Assembly (NCBI GenBank): GCA_027018875.1 | Contig: JALUYA010000002.1 | Span: 1-64,000 of the forward strand | DNA length: 64,000 nucleotides | Source of the DNA: Gammaproteobacteria bacterium | GTDB lineage: Bacteria > Pseudomonadota > Gammaproteobacteria > JAKDMP01 | Direction of reading: 5' to 3' | In this document: positions 44,749 to 52,867 of the stretch, piece by piece | Layout of the letters: the number at the start of each line of letters is the position of its first letter | Numbering within the stretch: the stretch's first letter is position 1 | Notes under the pieces: model-generated | Databases searched by the model: none | Told to the model about the DNA's origin: nothing | What the model saw: only the letters and a program-made list of their open reading frames with translations | Made by a program: the position numbers and the translations under genes

Positions 44749-46306
44749 TCAGTGGTAATACCCGCCACCCCGGATATTGGGGTGGGCAATGGGTTTAGGG
44801 GTGGCTTCCTCCGCTTCTGGCAGCGCCTGGCGGTCGAGGCCGTTCTTGAGGATGGATTGCAGGCTTTTGTAACTGGTCGCACCTAATCGCAGTGCCCGCT
44901 GGCAAGCGGCCTCGAGCCGTTCATCCCCATAGGACTTGCCCAGCCGCATGATCCCTAAACAGGAGCGGAAGCCCTGCTGAGGATGGGCGCGGGAAGACAG
45001 GATGGTGGCGACCACCTCGGCGGTGGCCGGCCCGGTCTTTTCCGCCCAGTGCACCAGGCGTTGAGGGGTCCAGTGTGCGTATTGCTGGTGGGCCTTGGGC
45101 ATGTGCCCGGTCAGTGTGGTATGGCGCCCTTTCAGGGATGAGCGCCGATGACTGGCGACCCGCTTGTTATGGTGCAGCAGTTCCACGGTATGCGCCGTGA
45201 TGCGCACGTCCAGTTCCTGTTTCACCAGCTGGTACGGGACGGAGTAGTAATGCCCCAGCACCTCGACATGATAATCGATGTGGACCCGGGCCTTCTTCCA
45301 CTCGGCATAGGTGTAGCGTTCGGCAGGCAGGGGCTTCATGGCTGGCCGGTCCAGCTGCTCAAACAGCGCCTGGCGGCAGCCGGGCAGTTTCTTGAAGGGC
45401 TTGGTGTTTAACATATCCAGCAGTTCCCGGATGGCGGCATTGAGTTCGGGCAGAGAGAAAAAGGTGTGGTGACGCAACCGGGCCAGGATCCAACGTTCTA
45501 CCAGTAAAACGCTATTTTCCACCTTGGCCTTGTCACGGGGGTGACGGACCCGGGCCGGCAGAATGGCGGTGCCATAATGATCTGAGAGATCTTCGTATGT
45601 GGCGTTCGCCTGGGGTTCATAGCGACAGGGCCGGGCAACGGCACTCTTCAGGTTATCCGGAACCAGCAATGCAGGCACGGCGCCCAGAAATTCCAGGCAG
45701 CGGATATGCGAGGCAATCCAGTCCGATAATCCCTGGGTCCAGGTGGCCTCGGCATAGGTGTAGGCGCTCGCGCCCAGGGTGGCGACAAAGATCTGGGCCT
45801 CGCGGATCTCCCCCGTGAGCGGGTCAACCACCGGCACGGTCTGGCCAGCGTAGTCGACGAACAGTTTCTCACCCGCACGGTGATGCTGGCGCATCACCAG
45901 ATCCAGCTTGCCCGCCCAGGCCCGGTAACGATCACAGAACTGGCTGTACTGCAGCCCGTCGGGATAGTCGGCCTTGTACTCCTCCCAGAGCAACAGCAGG
46001 GTCACCCCCTTGCGGGCGAGCTCCCGATGAACCTCGGCCCAATCCGGCAAAGGGCGGGCGTCACGCGCTGCTTTTGGCAAGGTGGGAAACAGCTGCGCCT
46101 CCAGTTGGCGGTCATCCCATGCTTCGGGCAGTGGCCAGCTGAGCCCGGCCATCGTCGCACGGCGCAGGTACTCCGCCACCGTGGTCGGTGACATCGACAG
46201 ACTGCGGGCAATCTGCCGCCGTCCCAGACCAGCCTCCCAGACCAGCCTCCCAGGCCAGTCTCAATACTTGTCTTATCTTGCGCATGGATTTCCTCTTATT
46301 GGCCAT
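44749..46306 (-). pseudogene. istA: IS21-family transposase IstA, frameshifted by a 13-bp duplication
   Basis: ATG 46306 follows GAGGAGG and gives MANKRKSMRKIRQVLRLAWE, AGLG. The frame then breaks at an exact 13-bp tandem duplication (46226-46251). Removing one copy restores GRRQIARSLSMSPTTVAEYL, RRATMAGLSWPLP, the classical IstA helix-turn-helix. The remaining frame (from an internal ATG 46194, 481 residues) holds the rve-type DDE core: KLFVDYAGQTVPVVDPLTGE, PALLVPDNLKSAV, HPRDKAKVENSVLLVERWIL. The long product lacks most of the DNA-binding N-terminus, so autonomous transposition is probably lost. Confidence 0.88.
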
Positions 46307-46401
46307 GGTCCCTCCTCAAAAAAAGCGAGAAGGATGCCATAGGCGTTGTGGAAATCCCGCGTCTGTCTTCGTTCAGCCGATTCCGGTCAGCAGCGAAAAA
46401 C

Positions 46402-46514
46402 TGTCCAGTTTCAAACCGGAATCACTGTCCAGTTTGCCCCGGAATTAGTGTCCAGTTTCAGTCGGAATGGGTGTCCAGTTTGCCCCGGAATCAGTGTCCA
46501 GTTTGGACCGGAAT
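46402..46514. repeat. IS21 end repeats, right cluster
   Basis: Five degenerate copies of TGTCCAGTTT-n4-CGGAAT at 22-24 bp spacing, inverted relative to the left cluster. They are more diverged from each other than the left copies. Confidence 0.85.
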
Positions 46515-46519
46515 ACGCA

Positions 46520-46624
46520 TGGTGACAGCGACGCGTATTTCTTGCATTATTTAAGTACTGCCTGCGGAATTGCTACAAACGGCGCGGTGTTTCGGCGTCC
46601 TTTGGCTTTGCTACGTCGGCTCAT
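46520..46624 (-). pseudogene. Small element gene broken by a stop and the IS21 insertion
   Basis: ATG 46624 overlaps the alpA stop (ATGA) and reads MSRRSKAKGRRNTAPFVAIP, QAVLK, then TAA (46549-46547). In-frame reading beyond the stop gives CKKYASLSP before the IS21 end. The N-terminus resembles helix-turn-helix proteins I recall downstream of alpA in proteobacterial islands (SKAKGRR...VLxSPxYxxLS). The likely 3' part on the other side of the IS is not recognisable. Confidence 0.45.
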
Positions 46625-46800
46625 GCCGCTTTTCCCTCAATGAAGCGCTCGACGTCGCTTTGGCGCCAGCGCTTCGATCGGTCGCCCACCGTGATGGGTG
46701 CGGGAAGTTTTCCGGCCTTCAGCCAGCGCCAAATCGAAGCGCGCGAGCAGCCGAAAAGATCGGCTAGCTCGCGATCTGTCAGCAACCGTAATGTCGTCAT
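46621..46800 (-). CDS. AlpA-family regulator/excisionase-like protein
   Basis: A 59-residue winged-helix protein: MTTLRLLTDRELADLFGCSR, ASIWRWLKAGKLPAPITVGD, RSKRWRQSDVERFIEGKAA. This is the MerR-like DNA-binding fold of AlpA/Xis proteins, which control integrase expression and excision in P4-like elements. ATG 46800 is the only sensible start. It overlaps the next small gene, suggesting an operon running away from the integrase. Confidence 0.9.
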   Translation of the reverse strand: MTTLRLLTDRELADLFGCSRASIWRWLKAGKLPAPITVGDRSKRWRQSDVERFIEGKAA

Positions 46801-46852
46801 TTTCGCGTCCCTTGCTTCGGTGTTTTTAGTATTGCGGGCGCAAAATTGCGAT

Positions 46853-47371
46853 TTACATTTTGTCGGATTTCCCCTTTTTCAGGATGCGCGCTACGTGGTC
46901 GCGGGACAGGCCCAGCGCGGCGGCAATGCGTTTGACGCGCCCGTGCCGGGCGTCCTTTGCAGCAGCAGCGAGCACGCGCTCGCGGGTTTCATCGCCCTGC
47001 TTGCGGCGAGTTGCATTCGCCGATTTGACGCGCGTGCGCTTGTTCTCCGGTGCTGTAAATTGATGCTCCAGGCGGTCAAGCACGGCTTCCAGCGGCGCCT
47101 TCCCGGCCCAGCGTCCGCGCCCAGTGCGCCGGTGCCATTCCCATTGTCCGGTGTCGGGGTTTTGGATCGCGCAAGCGCCCAGCGCGTCCCGCACTTCGTC
47201 AGGCAAGCACAGGGCGCCGCCGTCGGGTTTACGCTCACTGCGGGCCTGCTCGATCAGTGCGTGCTTGCGGCTCGATAATTCGTTTTCAGACTTTGCCTGC
47301 CTGCGCATTGCGTCATTGATCGCCTTGACGCGGTCGGCATTTTCCGCCAGCAGGGTTTCACCGCAGAACAC
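46853..47371 (-). CDS. Hypothetical element protein with C-terminal helix-turn-helix
   Basis: 172 residues, unrecognised as a whole. The middle has GGALCLPDEVRDALGACAIQ and NPDTGQWEWHRRTGRGRWAG. The C-terminal third, TRERVLAAAAKDARHGRVKR, IAAALGLSRDHVARILKKGK, reads as a basic helix-turn-helix, so DNA binding is plausible. It lies between higA and alpA on the same strand. The start is uncertain. Confidence 0.6.
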   Translation of the reverse strand: MFCGETLLAENADRVKAINDAMRRQAKSENELSSRKHALIEQARSERKPDGGALCLPDEVRDALGACAIQNPDTGQWEWHRRTGRGRWAGKAPLEAVLDRLEHQFTAPENKRTRVKSANATRRKQGDETRERVLAAAAKDARHGRVKRIAAALGLSRDHVARILKKGKSDKM

Positions 47372-47434
47372 GCGCTAGCCGTGCGGCGTTTTTTCGGGGC
47401 GTAGCGGCTTGCTCACCGCAGGCGCACCACGGCT

Positions 47435-47764
47435 TTATCCGTTCACCGCGCGCGGCGTGGGGATGCGCTTTACCTCGGCGGCCATGCGTCGCTCGGCTTC
47501 CCAAAGGTCATGCTCGGCCTGCATCCTGAGCCACAGGCCGGGGCCGTTACCGGCGAGCTTGCCGAGTCGTACGGCCATGTCGGGCGAGACGCCTATCGTG
47601 CCCGCCAGCAGGCGGTGCAGGGTCTGCCGACTCACGCGCAAAAGGCGCGCCGCCTCGCTGACCGAAAGCCCAAGCGCGGGCAGCACGTCCTCGCGCACGA
47701 CCTCGCCCGGATGCGTCGGGCGCATCCGGGGCCGCTCCTTCACGAAATACTCCTGCTTGCTCAT
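47435..47764 (-). CDS. higA: HigA-type antitoxin (XRE family)
   Basis: 109 residues: RPTHPGEVVREDVLPALGLS, VSEAARLLRVSRQTLHRLLA, GTIGVSPDMAVRLGKLAGNG, typical of HigA addiction-module antidotes that bind toxin and operator DNA. It starts 11 bp after higB on the same strand, in the toxin-first order of HigBA systems. It could stabilise the element. Confidence 0.93.
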   Translation of the reverse strand: MSKQEYFVKERPRMRPTHPGEVVREDVLPALGLSVSEAARLLRVSRQTLHRLLAGTIGVSPDMAVRLGKLAGNGPGLWLRMQAEHDLWEAERRMAAEVKRIPTPRAVNG

Positions 47765-47775
47765 TGCCTCGTTCC

Positions 47776-48051
47776 TCAGTGATACTGTTCAAGGTCCACG
47801 CGCCATGCGTCGCCCTCGCGCCACTCGAAGGTGATCCGCCACGGGTCGTTAACGGCGATCGCGTAACGCTCCGGCTTGCCGTGCAGCGGATGAAAGCCCA
47901 AGCCCGGCACTCGCAAGTCTTCAAGCCCGCGTGCCTGCCTTAGCACGCTCAGACGCGACCGACAACGTTCCACAAGGTCCGGGCGGATTCCGCGCGGGGC
48001 ATCGTCGTTAAACAGCACCGCTAACCCCTTGTGGCGGAAACTTCTAATCAC
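47776..48051 (-). CDS. higB: HigB-type toxin (RelE superfamily)
   Basis: 91-residue ribosome-dependent mRNA interferase candidate: MIRSFRHKGLAVLFNDDAPR, GIRPDLVERCRSRLSVLRQA, ERYAIAVNDPWRITFEWREG, DAWRVDLEQYH. The NDPWRITFEW strand and C-terminal YH match HigB/killer proteins. It is transcribed from just downstream of the integrase gene, with an AT-rich 55-bp gap that may hold the promoter. Confidence 0.93.
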   Translation of the reverse strand: MIRSFRHKGLAVLFNDDAPRGIRPDLVERCRSRLSVLRQARGLEDLRVPGLGFHPLHGKPERYAIAVNDPWRITFEWREGDAWRVDLEQYH

Positions 48052-48106
48052 TGCGACACTGTAACACGGTATGCGACGTATGTAAACGACCTTATTACAG
48101 GTGCCA

Positions 48107-49315
48107 TTAGCGCAGCGCCACCACGGTTGCCGTCTCGGGCCTGCCGATAATCTCGGCCACCTTGCGCCCGAGTGCTTCCAGCGCGCGGCGTTTCTCGGCG
48201 GCGTAGGCGTGGCGGTCGTAAATCCCTGTCATGGAAGCGTCCACGTGGCCCAGCACGCGGGCAATGACAAACCAGCTTACTCCAGCCTCGCCCATCAGCG
48301 TTGCCGCCGTGCGGCGCAGGTCATGCACGGTGTAATCGGCCGTGCGGATGCGTGTCAGCGCGCGGGTGATTGCCGCCGGGCGGATCGGCCCGTGCAGACT
48401 CGGGTTCGGCAGCAGCCAGCGCGTCTTGCCCGTGAGTTCGCGCAGGCGCGCGAGCGTTTCCAGTGCCAGCGGCGACAAGGGCACCACATGCGCCGTGCCG
48501 GTCTTGACGTGTTCGCTCGGAATGCTCCAGGCATCGCCGTCTATTTCGTACCATGCGGCGACTGCCAGTGATCCGCGCCGTTGTGCGGTCAGCATCAGCA
48601 GACGGATTGCCAATGCGACCGGTTCGCTGACGCCCGCGTGCGTTTCCGTTGCCTCCCACAAGCCGCGAATCTCGGCCGGGGTCAACGTACGCTCACGCCG
48701 CACCTTTTTTGCGTACCGTGGCAATTCCTGACACGGGTTCGCTTCGAGCCGCCCGCGCCTGACCGCAAAACGAAAGGCGGCCAGCAGCACGCCTCCGGCA
48801 TGATCCGCCACGCTGGCACTCGCCGAGTCGGCCACGCGATCCATTGCCGCTACAACGCTCGAACGGCTTAACTCGCGGGCCTTCAATCGCCCGCAGACAG
48901 GCTTCAGATTCACTTCGATCAGGCGCTGAAACTCTTTGACGGTCGCCGGTCGGCAGTGCTTGGTGACGTGGCGGGTCATGTATTCGTCCAGAATATCGCC
49001 CACGGTCGGCGCGGTGCGCTTCGCCCGAAACGCATCGCGGCGCGTCTCGCGTTTCTCGGCCGCTTTCTCGGCCGGATCGGTGCCGGTCTCGCGTAGTGCC
49101 TTGGCTTCGGCCAGGCGTCGGCGGGCCTCGGTCAGGCGCATGTGCGGCCACTCGCCCAGCGTGAACACGCGCTGCGTGCTCCCAGGATCACGATAGCGCC
49201 ACAGGTAGGCTTTGCGCCCGGACGGGTACACGCGGATACGCAGGCCGCCGGGTTCGCTTTTTTCGTAGCGGGTTTTCCTCGGTTTCAGGGTCTCGATTTG
49301 CCGATTCGTGAACAT
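48107..49315 (-). CDS. P4-type tyrosine integrase
   Basis: 402 residues. The N-terminal DUF4102 arm-binding domain (MFTNRQIETLKPRKTRYEKS, GGLRIRVYPSGRKAYLWRYR) is followed by a core-binding domain and the catalytic domain with Arg (LMLTAQRRGSL), HDLRRTAATLM (H-x2-R), LGHVDASM (His) and YDRH (Tyr nucleophile at about 359-363). It should integrate the element at the 3' end of tRNA-Arg. It sits at the right end, with GGGGTAA repeats between it and attR. Confidence 0.96.
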   Translation of the reverse strand: MFTNRQIETLKPRKTRYEKSEPGGLRIRVYPSGRKAYLWRYRDPGSTQRVFTLGEWPHMRLTEARRRLAEAKALRETGTDPAEKAAEKRETRRDAFRAKRTAPTVGDILDEYMTRHVTKHCRPATVKEFQRLIEVNLKPVCGRLKARELSRSSVVAAMDRVADSASASVADHAGGVLLAAFRFAVRRGRLEANPCQELPRYAKKVRRERTLTPAEIRGLWEATETHAGVSEPVALAIRLLMLTAQRRGSLAVAAWYEIDGDAWSIPSEHVKTGTAHVVPLSPLALETLARLRELTGKTRWLLPNPSLHGPIRPAAITRALTRIRTADYTVHDLRRTAATLMGEAGVSWFVIARVLGHVDASMTGIYDRHAYAAEKRRALEALGRKVAEIIGRPETATVVALR

Positions 49316-49335
49316 CGTTTTCGCCTCCGGTTTTT

Positions 49336-49398
49336 GTTACCCCAAGCGCTCGGGGTAAACACTGGGGTAAACAAATATACTGCGTTTGCCTGTTACCC
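49336..49398. repeat. GGGGTAA / TTACCCC repeats next to integrase and attR
   Basis: GTTACCCC (49336), two GGGGTAAAC units (49352-49372) and GTTACCC (49392) lie between the integrase start and the att repeat. The central pair matches the left-end sequence at 43182-43202 in 19 of 20 positions. Likely integrase arm sites. Confidence 0.6.
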
Positions 49399-49499
49399 TC
49401 TTGAGACAAGTTTAGACGAAAACATACGATATAGCAAGGTGTTACGGGGTTTGAGTCGCCTTATTTTGAGACGTGATAAGTCGTTGTTTTACCGTGGAA

Positions 49500-49551
49500 T
49501 ACCTGGCTATGAACCAGGTGGTCGGGAGTTCGAATCTCTCCGGGCGTGCCA
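49500..49551 (+). repeat. Attachment-site repeat, right copy
   Basis: A 52-bp copy of the tRNA-Arg 3' part with two mismatches, one of which changes the anticodon position ACG to ATG. The 5' half of a tRNA is missing, so it is not a gene. Confidence 0.9.
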
Positions 49552-50473
49552 ATAAAATCAAGAATTTATATGGGTTCGGCGGCTTTCATGGCCGCCGTTT
49601 CCATTTTGAGGTAAACGAATGCGAAAGTTCAAACCGTGCTCGGTCCCGCGGCGTCGATGGCCATTGTCCGGGATCGGCTTAACAACCGGTGGGGTTTCCG
49701 GATCGAAGCCCAGGCCGATATTTACGCCGGAGTGGCCCAGGTCGTTCGGTTGCCCCTGGTGGAATTATCCCTGTGCTATCAGGGGATTTAATTTTTACTG
49801 TCATGCCGGTAAGTAATGGCTATGCATAGGTGCTCATTACCCGCGGGAAGCGCTACCGCCGCCTGCTCAGTGCAACCGGCGTTTAAGTCGGTCCAAGCGC
49901 GGCACGCATGAGGCAGAACACGGTATCACTTTCAGGACCAACCAAGCCCAGTAGTCAGTAACACAGGAGCCCCTAAAGGTTGCATCAGTGAAGGCAATGG
50001 CACACAGGTCGCACCGCGACGGGTCAAACCCGAGGAATCTCTCGAACCTCGAGTTCGTTATTCAGATTGGATCCCGTCGGCGCATATCATGGAGGCCAGG
50101 CGCAACCCGCGCCATCAACAGGCCGGATGTAAGAGCGCAACCACTTCCTGTTCGCTGTCCCCCTTCACTTGCAAAACGGGCGGCGTCCATGTAAAAAGGT
50201 TCCCTAAGCTTAACATCTTGACCTTGCCTACGAATGATAACGGAAACGCCACAGTTTCGAGCCATTCGGCCTAACCTCCGATACACGGCCCAAGGTATCG
50301 GCCACGCGATACAGCAGGATTCGTGGATCCAGGTTTCGCAGCCTGGTATCGGTTAACATAATAAATACCGTCTGTGAGTATCTTTCCGGATTTCTACCGT
50401 ATTTCAGCGACCATACCGACAAAGATTCTTACAGCGTCTTTGGGCTGTCAAGGAACGGCCTGAAACAGGTTTA
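49552..50473. other. Gene-poor remnant region between attR and tRNA-Leu
   Basis: Immediately after attR, 49577-49617 (hairpin CGGCGGC/GCCGCCG, then CGTTTCCATTTTGAGGTAAAC) is a diverged copy of the DNA that follows tRNA-Arg at 43152-43192. A second terminator-like hairpin with a T-rich tail is at 49767-49795. No intact gene is seen; the right part holds a decayed integrase. This fits the relic of a second integrated element. Confidence 0.6.
50180..50359 (-). pseudogene. Decayed tyrosine integrase N-terminus
   Basis: ATG 50359 gives MLTDTRLRNLDPRILLYRVA, DTLGRVSEVRPNGSKLWRFR, YHS, stop. This is a DUF4102 arm-binding start as in P4-like integrases. Shifting one frame at the stop continues GKVKMLSLGNLFTW, matching the following GK.K.LSLG.Y conserved segment, so there is a frameshift; the rest is lost. 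It lies about 115 bp beyond the 3' end of tRNA-Leu and on the same strand. Confidence 0.75.
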
Positions 50474-50560
50474 TGGTGCCGAGGAGAGGACTCGAACCTC
50501 CACGGGGTTACCCCCACTAGCACCTGAAGCTAGCGCGTCTACCAATTCCGCCACCTCGGC
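50474..50560 (-). tRNA. tRNA-Leu (anticodon CAG)
   Basis: An 87-nt class II cloverleaf on the minus strand: acceptor GCCGAGG/CCTCGGC, D-arm GCGGAATTGGTAGACGC, anticodon stem CTAGC/GCTAG with loop TTCAGGT (CAG), long variable arm, T-arm GGAGGTTCGAGTCCTCT-like, encoded CCA. It diverges from rnr. Confidence 0.96.
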
Positions 50561-50599
50561 CAAGCAGCGCATTTTCCACAATTTATAGAGTCATTGTCA

Positions 50600-52867
50600 A
50601 TGATAGTCCGAAAACAGAACTCATCCCAGCCGCAGCCGGGTTGGCGGTACTGGCGCGAACAAGACCCGGAGCATGCCTCCGAGGCCGAGCGTTACGCGCA
50701 TCCCATTCCCAGCCGGGGTTATTTGCGCCGCTATTTCGAGGCCCAGGCCAGCCCGATGCCCCAGGTACGGGTAGCGGCCGATTTTGGGCTCGAAGGCGAG
50801 GCCGGACAGGCCCTGACCTATCGGCTCGAGGCAATGGTCAGGGCGGGGGATCTGATCCGGAACCGGAGGGATGAATACTGTCTGACTCAACGGTTGCCGG
50901 TGAAGGTTGGAACGGTGCTGGCCCACCGGGATGGCTACGGTTTTTTGAGCTCCGACGATGCCGGCGAGGATATTTTTCTGCCCCCGCGCAGCATGCGTTC
51001 GTTGATGCATGGCGATCGCGCCGCGGTACGGGTGCAGAAGAATCCGGATGGGCGGTTCGAGGGTCGATTGGTCGAGGTGCTGGAGCGTTCCCATCGGCAT
51101 GTGGCGGGCGAGTTCTACCGGGAACATGGGCTGTGCTTTGTTCGCCCGGACGACCCGCACATCGGCGCGGATATCCTGGTTCCGCCCGAGTGTTGCGGCA
51201 AGGCACAGCCGGGTGAAATGATCACGGTGGAATTGACCGCTTATCCCGATCGGCGCGGGCCGGCGGTAGGGCGGGTAGTCGAGGTACTGGGGCCACGCGA
51301 GAAGCCGGGTATGGCGGTGGAACTTGCCATTCGCAACCACGATCTGCCCCATGTCTGGCCCACGGAGGTCATTGAGCAGGCGGCCCAGATCCCCGAGGGA
51401 GTGTGTGAATCGGAGCGGCGGGGAAGAAGGGATCTGTGCGATTTCCCGTTCGTTACGATCGACGGCGAGGATGCGCGTGATTTTGATGATGCGCTTTGCT
51501 GCCGACCCGAGGGCGAGGGATTCCGGCTCTTCGTTGCAATTGCCGATGTGGCGCATTATGTGGGCCCGGGAAGCGCAATCGACGCAGAGGCGCACCGCCG
51601 GGGTAATTCGGTGTATTTTCCCCAGCGGGTTTTGCCGATGCTGCCCGAGGTGCTCTCCAATGGGCTCTGTTCGCTCAACCCGGAAGTGGATCGGTTGTGC
51701 CTGGTGGCCGAGCTCAGGATCGATCCGGCGGGGAAGGTGTCTCGCAGCCGGTTCTATCCCGCGGTGATCCACTCGCAGGCCCGGCTAACCTATACCGAGG
51801 TTGCCGCGATTCTCGTGGCCGGGGACAAGGCGGCCCGGGCCCGGCGCCGCTCGCTTTTGCCTCATCTCGAGGCGCTTCATGGCGTTTATCGGGCCTTGGC
51901 CGAGGCGCGTTCCCGGCGGGGTGCGATCGACTTCGATTCGGTCGAGACCAGGTTCGTGTTCGATACCGCCGGGCGGGTCCAGGCACTGCGTCCCATAGTG
52001 CGCAATGAAGCCCACCGACTGGTCGAGGAGAGCATGATTGCCGCCAACAGCGCGGCGGCGAGGCATTTGATCCGGGCCGGAATTCCCGCGATCTACCGGG
52101 CGCATGAGCGACCGCCGAGCGACCGCTTGGCCGAATTGCGCGATTTCTTGGCGCCGCATGGACTTAGCCTCGGCGGTGGGGATCATCCCGAACCCCGGCA
52201 CTATTCCAAACTTCTCAAGGCCGTTGCCGTACGCCCCGACCGGTTGCGGGTCGAGACCATGCTGTTGCGCTCGCTGGCCCAGGCGGTCTATCAACCCAAG
52301 TCCATTGGCCATTTTGGCTTGGCGCTTGAACACTATACGCATTTCACTTCGCCGATCCGGCGCTATCCCGACCTGGTCGTGCACCGGGCGCTGAAACACC
52401 TCGCCGAGGGGCACGGGGCCGAAGGCTTTGCGTATGGATTTGAGCGTCTCGAGGCCTTGGGGCGGCACTGTTCGGCCACCGAGCGCCGGGCCGACGAGGC
52501 AACCCGCGAGGCCGCGGATACACTCAAGGCCGAGTTCATGAGCGAGCGGGTCGGGGAGGAATTCGATGGCGTGGTCACGGGAGTCACGGGCTTTGGCCTG
52601 TTCGTGCAGCTCGAAGGGCTGTACCTTGAGGGGTTGGTTCATGTCTCCACCTTGGCGTCGGATTACTACGTGTTCGATGCCCGGGTGCATCGCCTGCGGG
52701 GAGAGCATTCGGGGGCCAGTTATGGCATTGGCGACCCCCTGCGGGTCGTGGTTACCCGGGTGAGCATCAATGAACGCAAAATTGATCTCGCCCCCGCCGG
52801 GGAATCAAAACGGACGGCGGGATCCGGGGGCACGGGTCGCGGCAGAAGAAGAGGGCGGCGGAAGTGA
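50600..52867 (+). CDS. rnr: Ribonuclease R
   Basis: Processive 3'-5' exoribonuclease that degrades structured RNA and defective mRNAs. 755 residues: an N-terminal winged-helix region (HPIPSRGYLRRYFEAQASPM), two cold-shock domains (GTVLAHRDGYGFLSSDDAGE, DIFLPPRSM), the RNB catalytic domain with VTIDGEDARDFDDAL and HYTHFTSPIRRYPDLVVHRA, a C-terminal S1 domain (GEEFDGVVTGVTGFGLFVQL) and a basic tail. ATG 50600 is preferred; TTG 50594 is in frame two codons earlier. It overlaps rlmB by 4 bp. Confidence 0.96.
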   Translation: MIVRKQNSSQPQPGWRYWREQDPEHASEAERYAHPIPSRGYLRRYFEAQASPMPQVRVAADFGLEGEAGQALTYRLEAMVRAGDLIRNRRDEYCLTQRLPVKVGTVLAHRDGYGFLSSDDAGEDIFLPPRSMRSLMHGDRAAVRVQKNPDGRFEGRLVEVLERSHRHVAGEFYREHGLCFVRPDDPHIGADILVPPECCGKAQPGEMITVELTAYPDRRGPAVGRVVEVLGPREKPGMAVELAIRNHDLPHVWPTEVIEQAAQIPEGVCESERRGRRDLCDFPFVTIDGEDARDFDDALCCRPEGEGFRLFVAIADVAHYVGPGSAIDAEAHRRGNSVYFPQRVLPMLPEVLSNGLCSLNPEVDRLCLVAELRIDPAGKVSRSRFYPAVIHSQARLTYTEVAAILVAGDKAARARRRSLLPHLEALHGVYRALAEARSRRGAIDFDSVETRFVFDTAGRVQALRPIVRNEAHRLVEESMIAANSAAARHLIRAGIPAIYRAHERPPSDRLAELRDFLAPHGLSLGGGDHPEPRHYSKLLKAVAVRPDRLRVETMLLRSLAQAVYQPKSIGHFGLALEHYTHFTSPIRRYPDLVVHRALKHLAEGHGAEGFAYGFERLEALGRHCSATERRADEATREAADTLKAEFMSERVGEEFDGVVTGVTGFGLFVQLEGLYLEGLVHVSTLASDYYVFDARVHRLRGEHSGASYGIGDPLRVVVTRVSINERKIDLAPAGESKRTAGSGGTGRGRRRGRRK

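Larger units (their letters stand above)
43826..46519 (-). mobile_element. IS21-family insertion sequence
   Basis: Contains istA and istB in the usual order on the minus strand. Outer ends are inverted: left TGCGCATTCCGGT..AAACTGGACA and, on the opposite strand, right TGCGTATTCCGGT..AAACTGGACA. Each end carries several internal transposase-binding repeats. The flanks, read on the minus strand, are GTCACC (46526-46521) and GTCAAC (43825-43820). They would be a 6-bp target duplication with one mismatch if the right end is placed at 46520. Confidence 0.9.
43127..49551. mobile_element. tRNA-Arg-integrated genomic element (6.4 kb)
   Basis: Bounded by the 52-bp tRNA-derived repeats. It carries, on the minus strand, an integrase at its right end, then higB, higA, a 172-aa gene, alpA, a broken small gene, an IS21-family insertion and an HGGxSTGP-motif gene at the left. 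No replication, conjugation or phage structural genes are seen, so it looks like a small satellite or decayed island that depends on other elements. 43203-43452 is gene-free. Confidence 0.88.

Noticed and set aside
46640-47278. 212-codon plus-strand ORF across the island
   Set aside because: It overlaps alpA and the 172-aa gene on the other strand and has no recognisable content.
49500-49551. Second tRNA gene
   Set aside because: Only the 3' part of a tRNA is present, so no cloverleaf can form; it is an att repeat.
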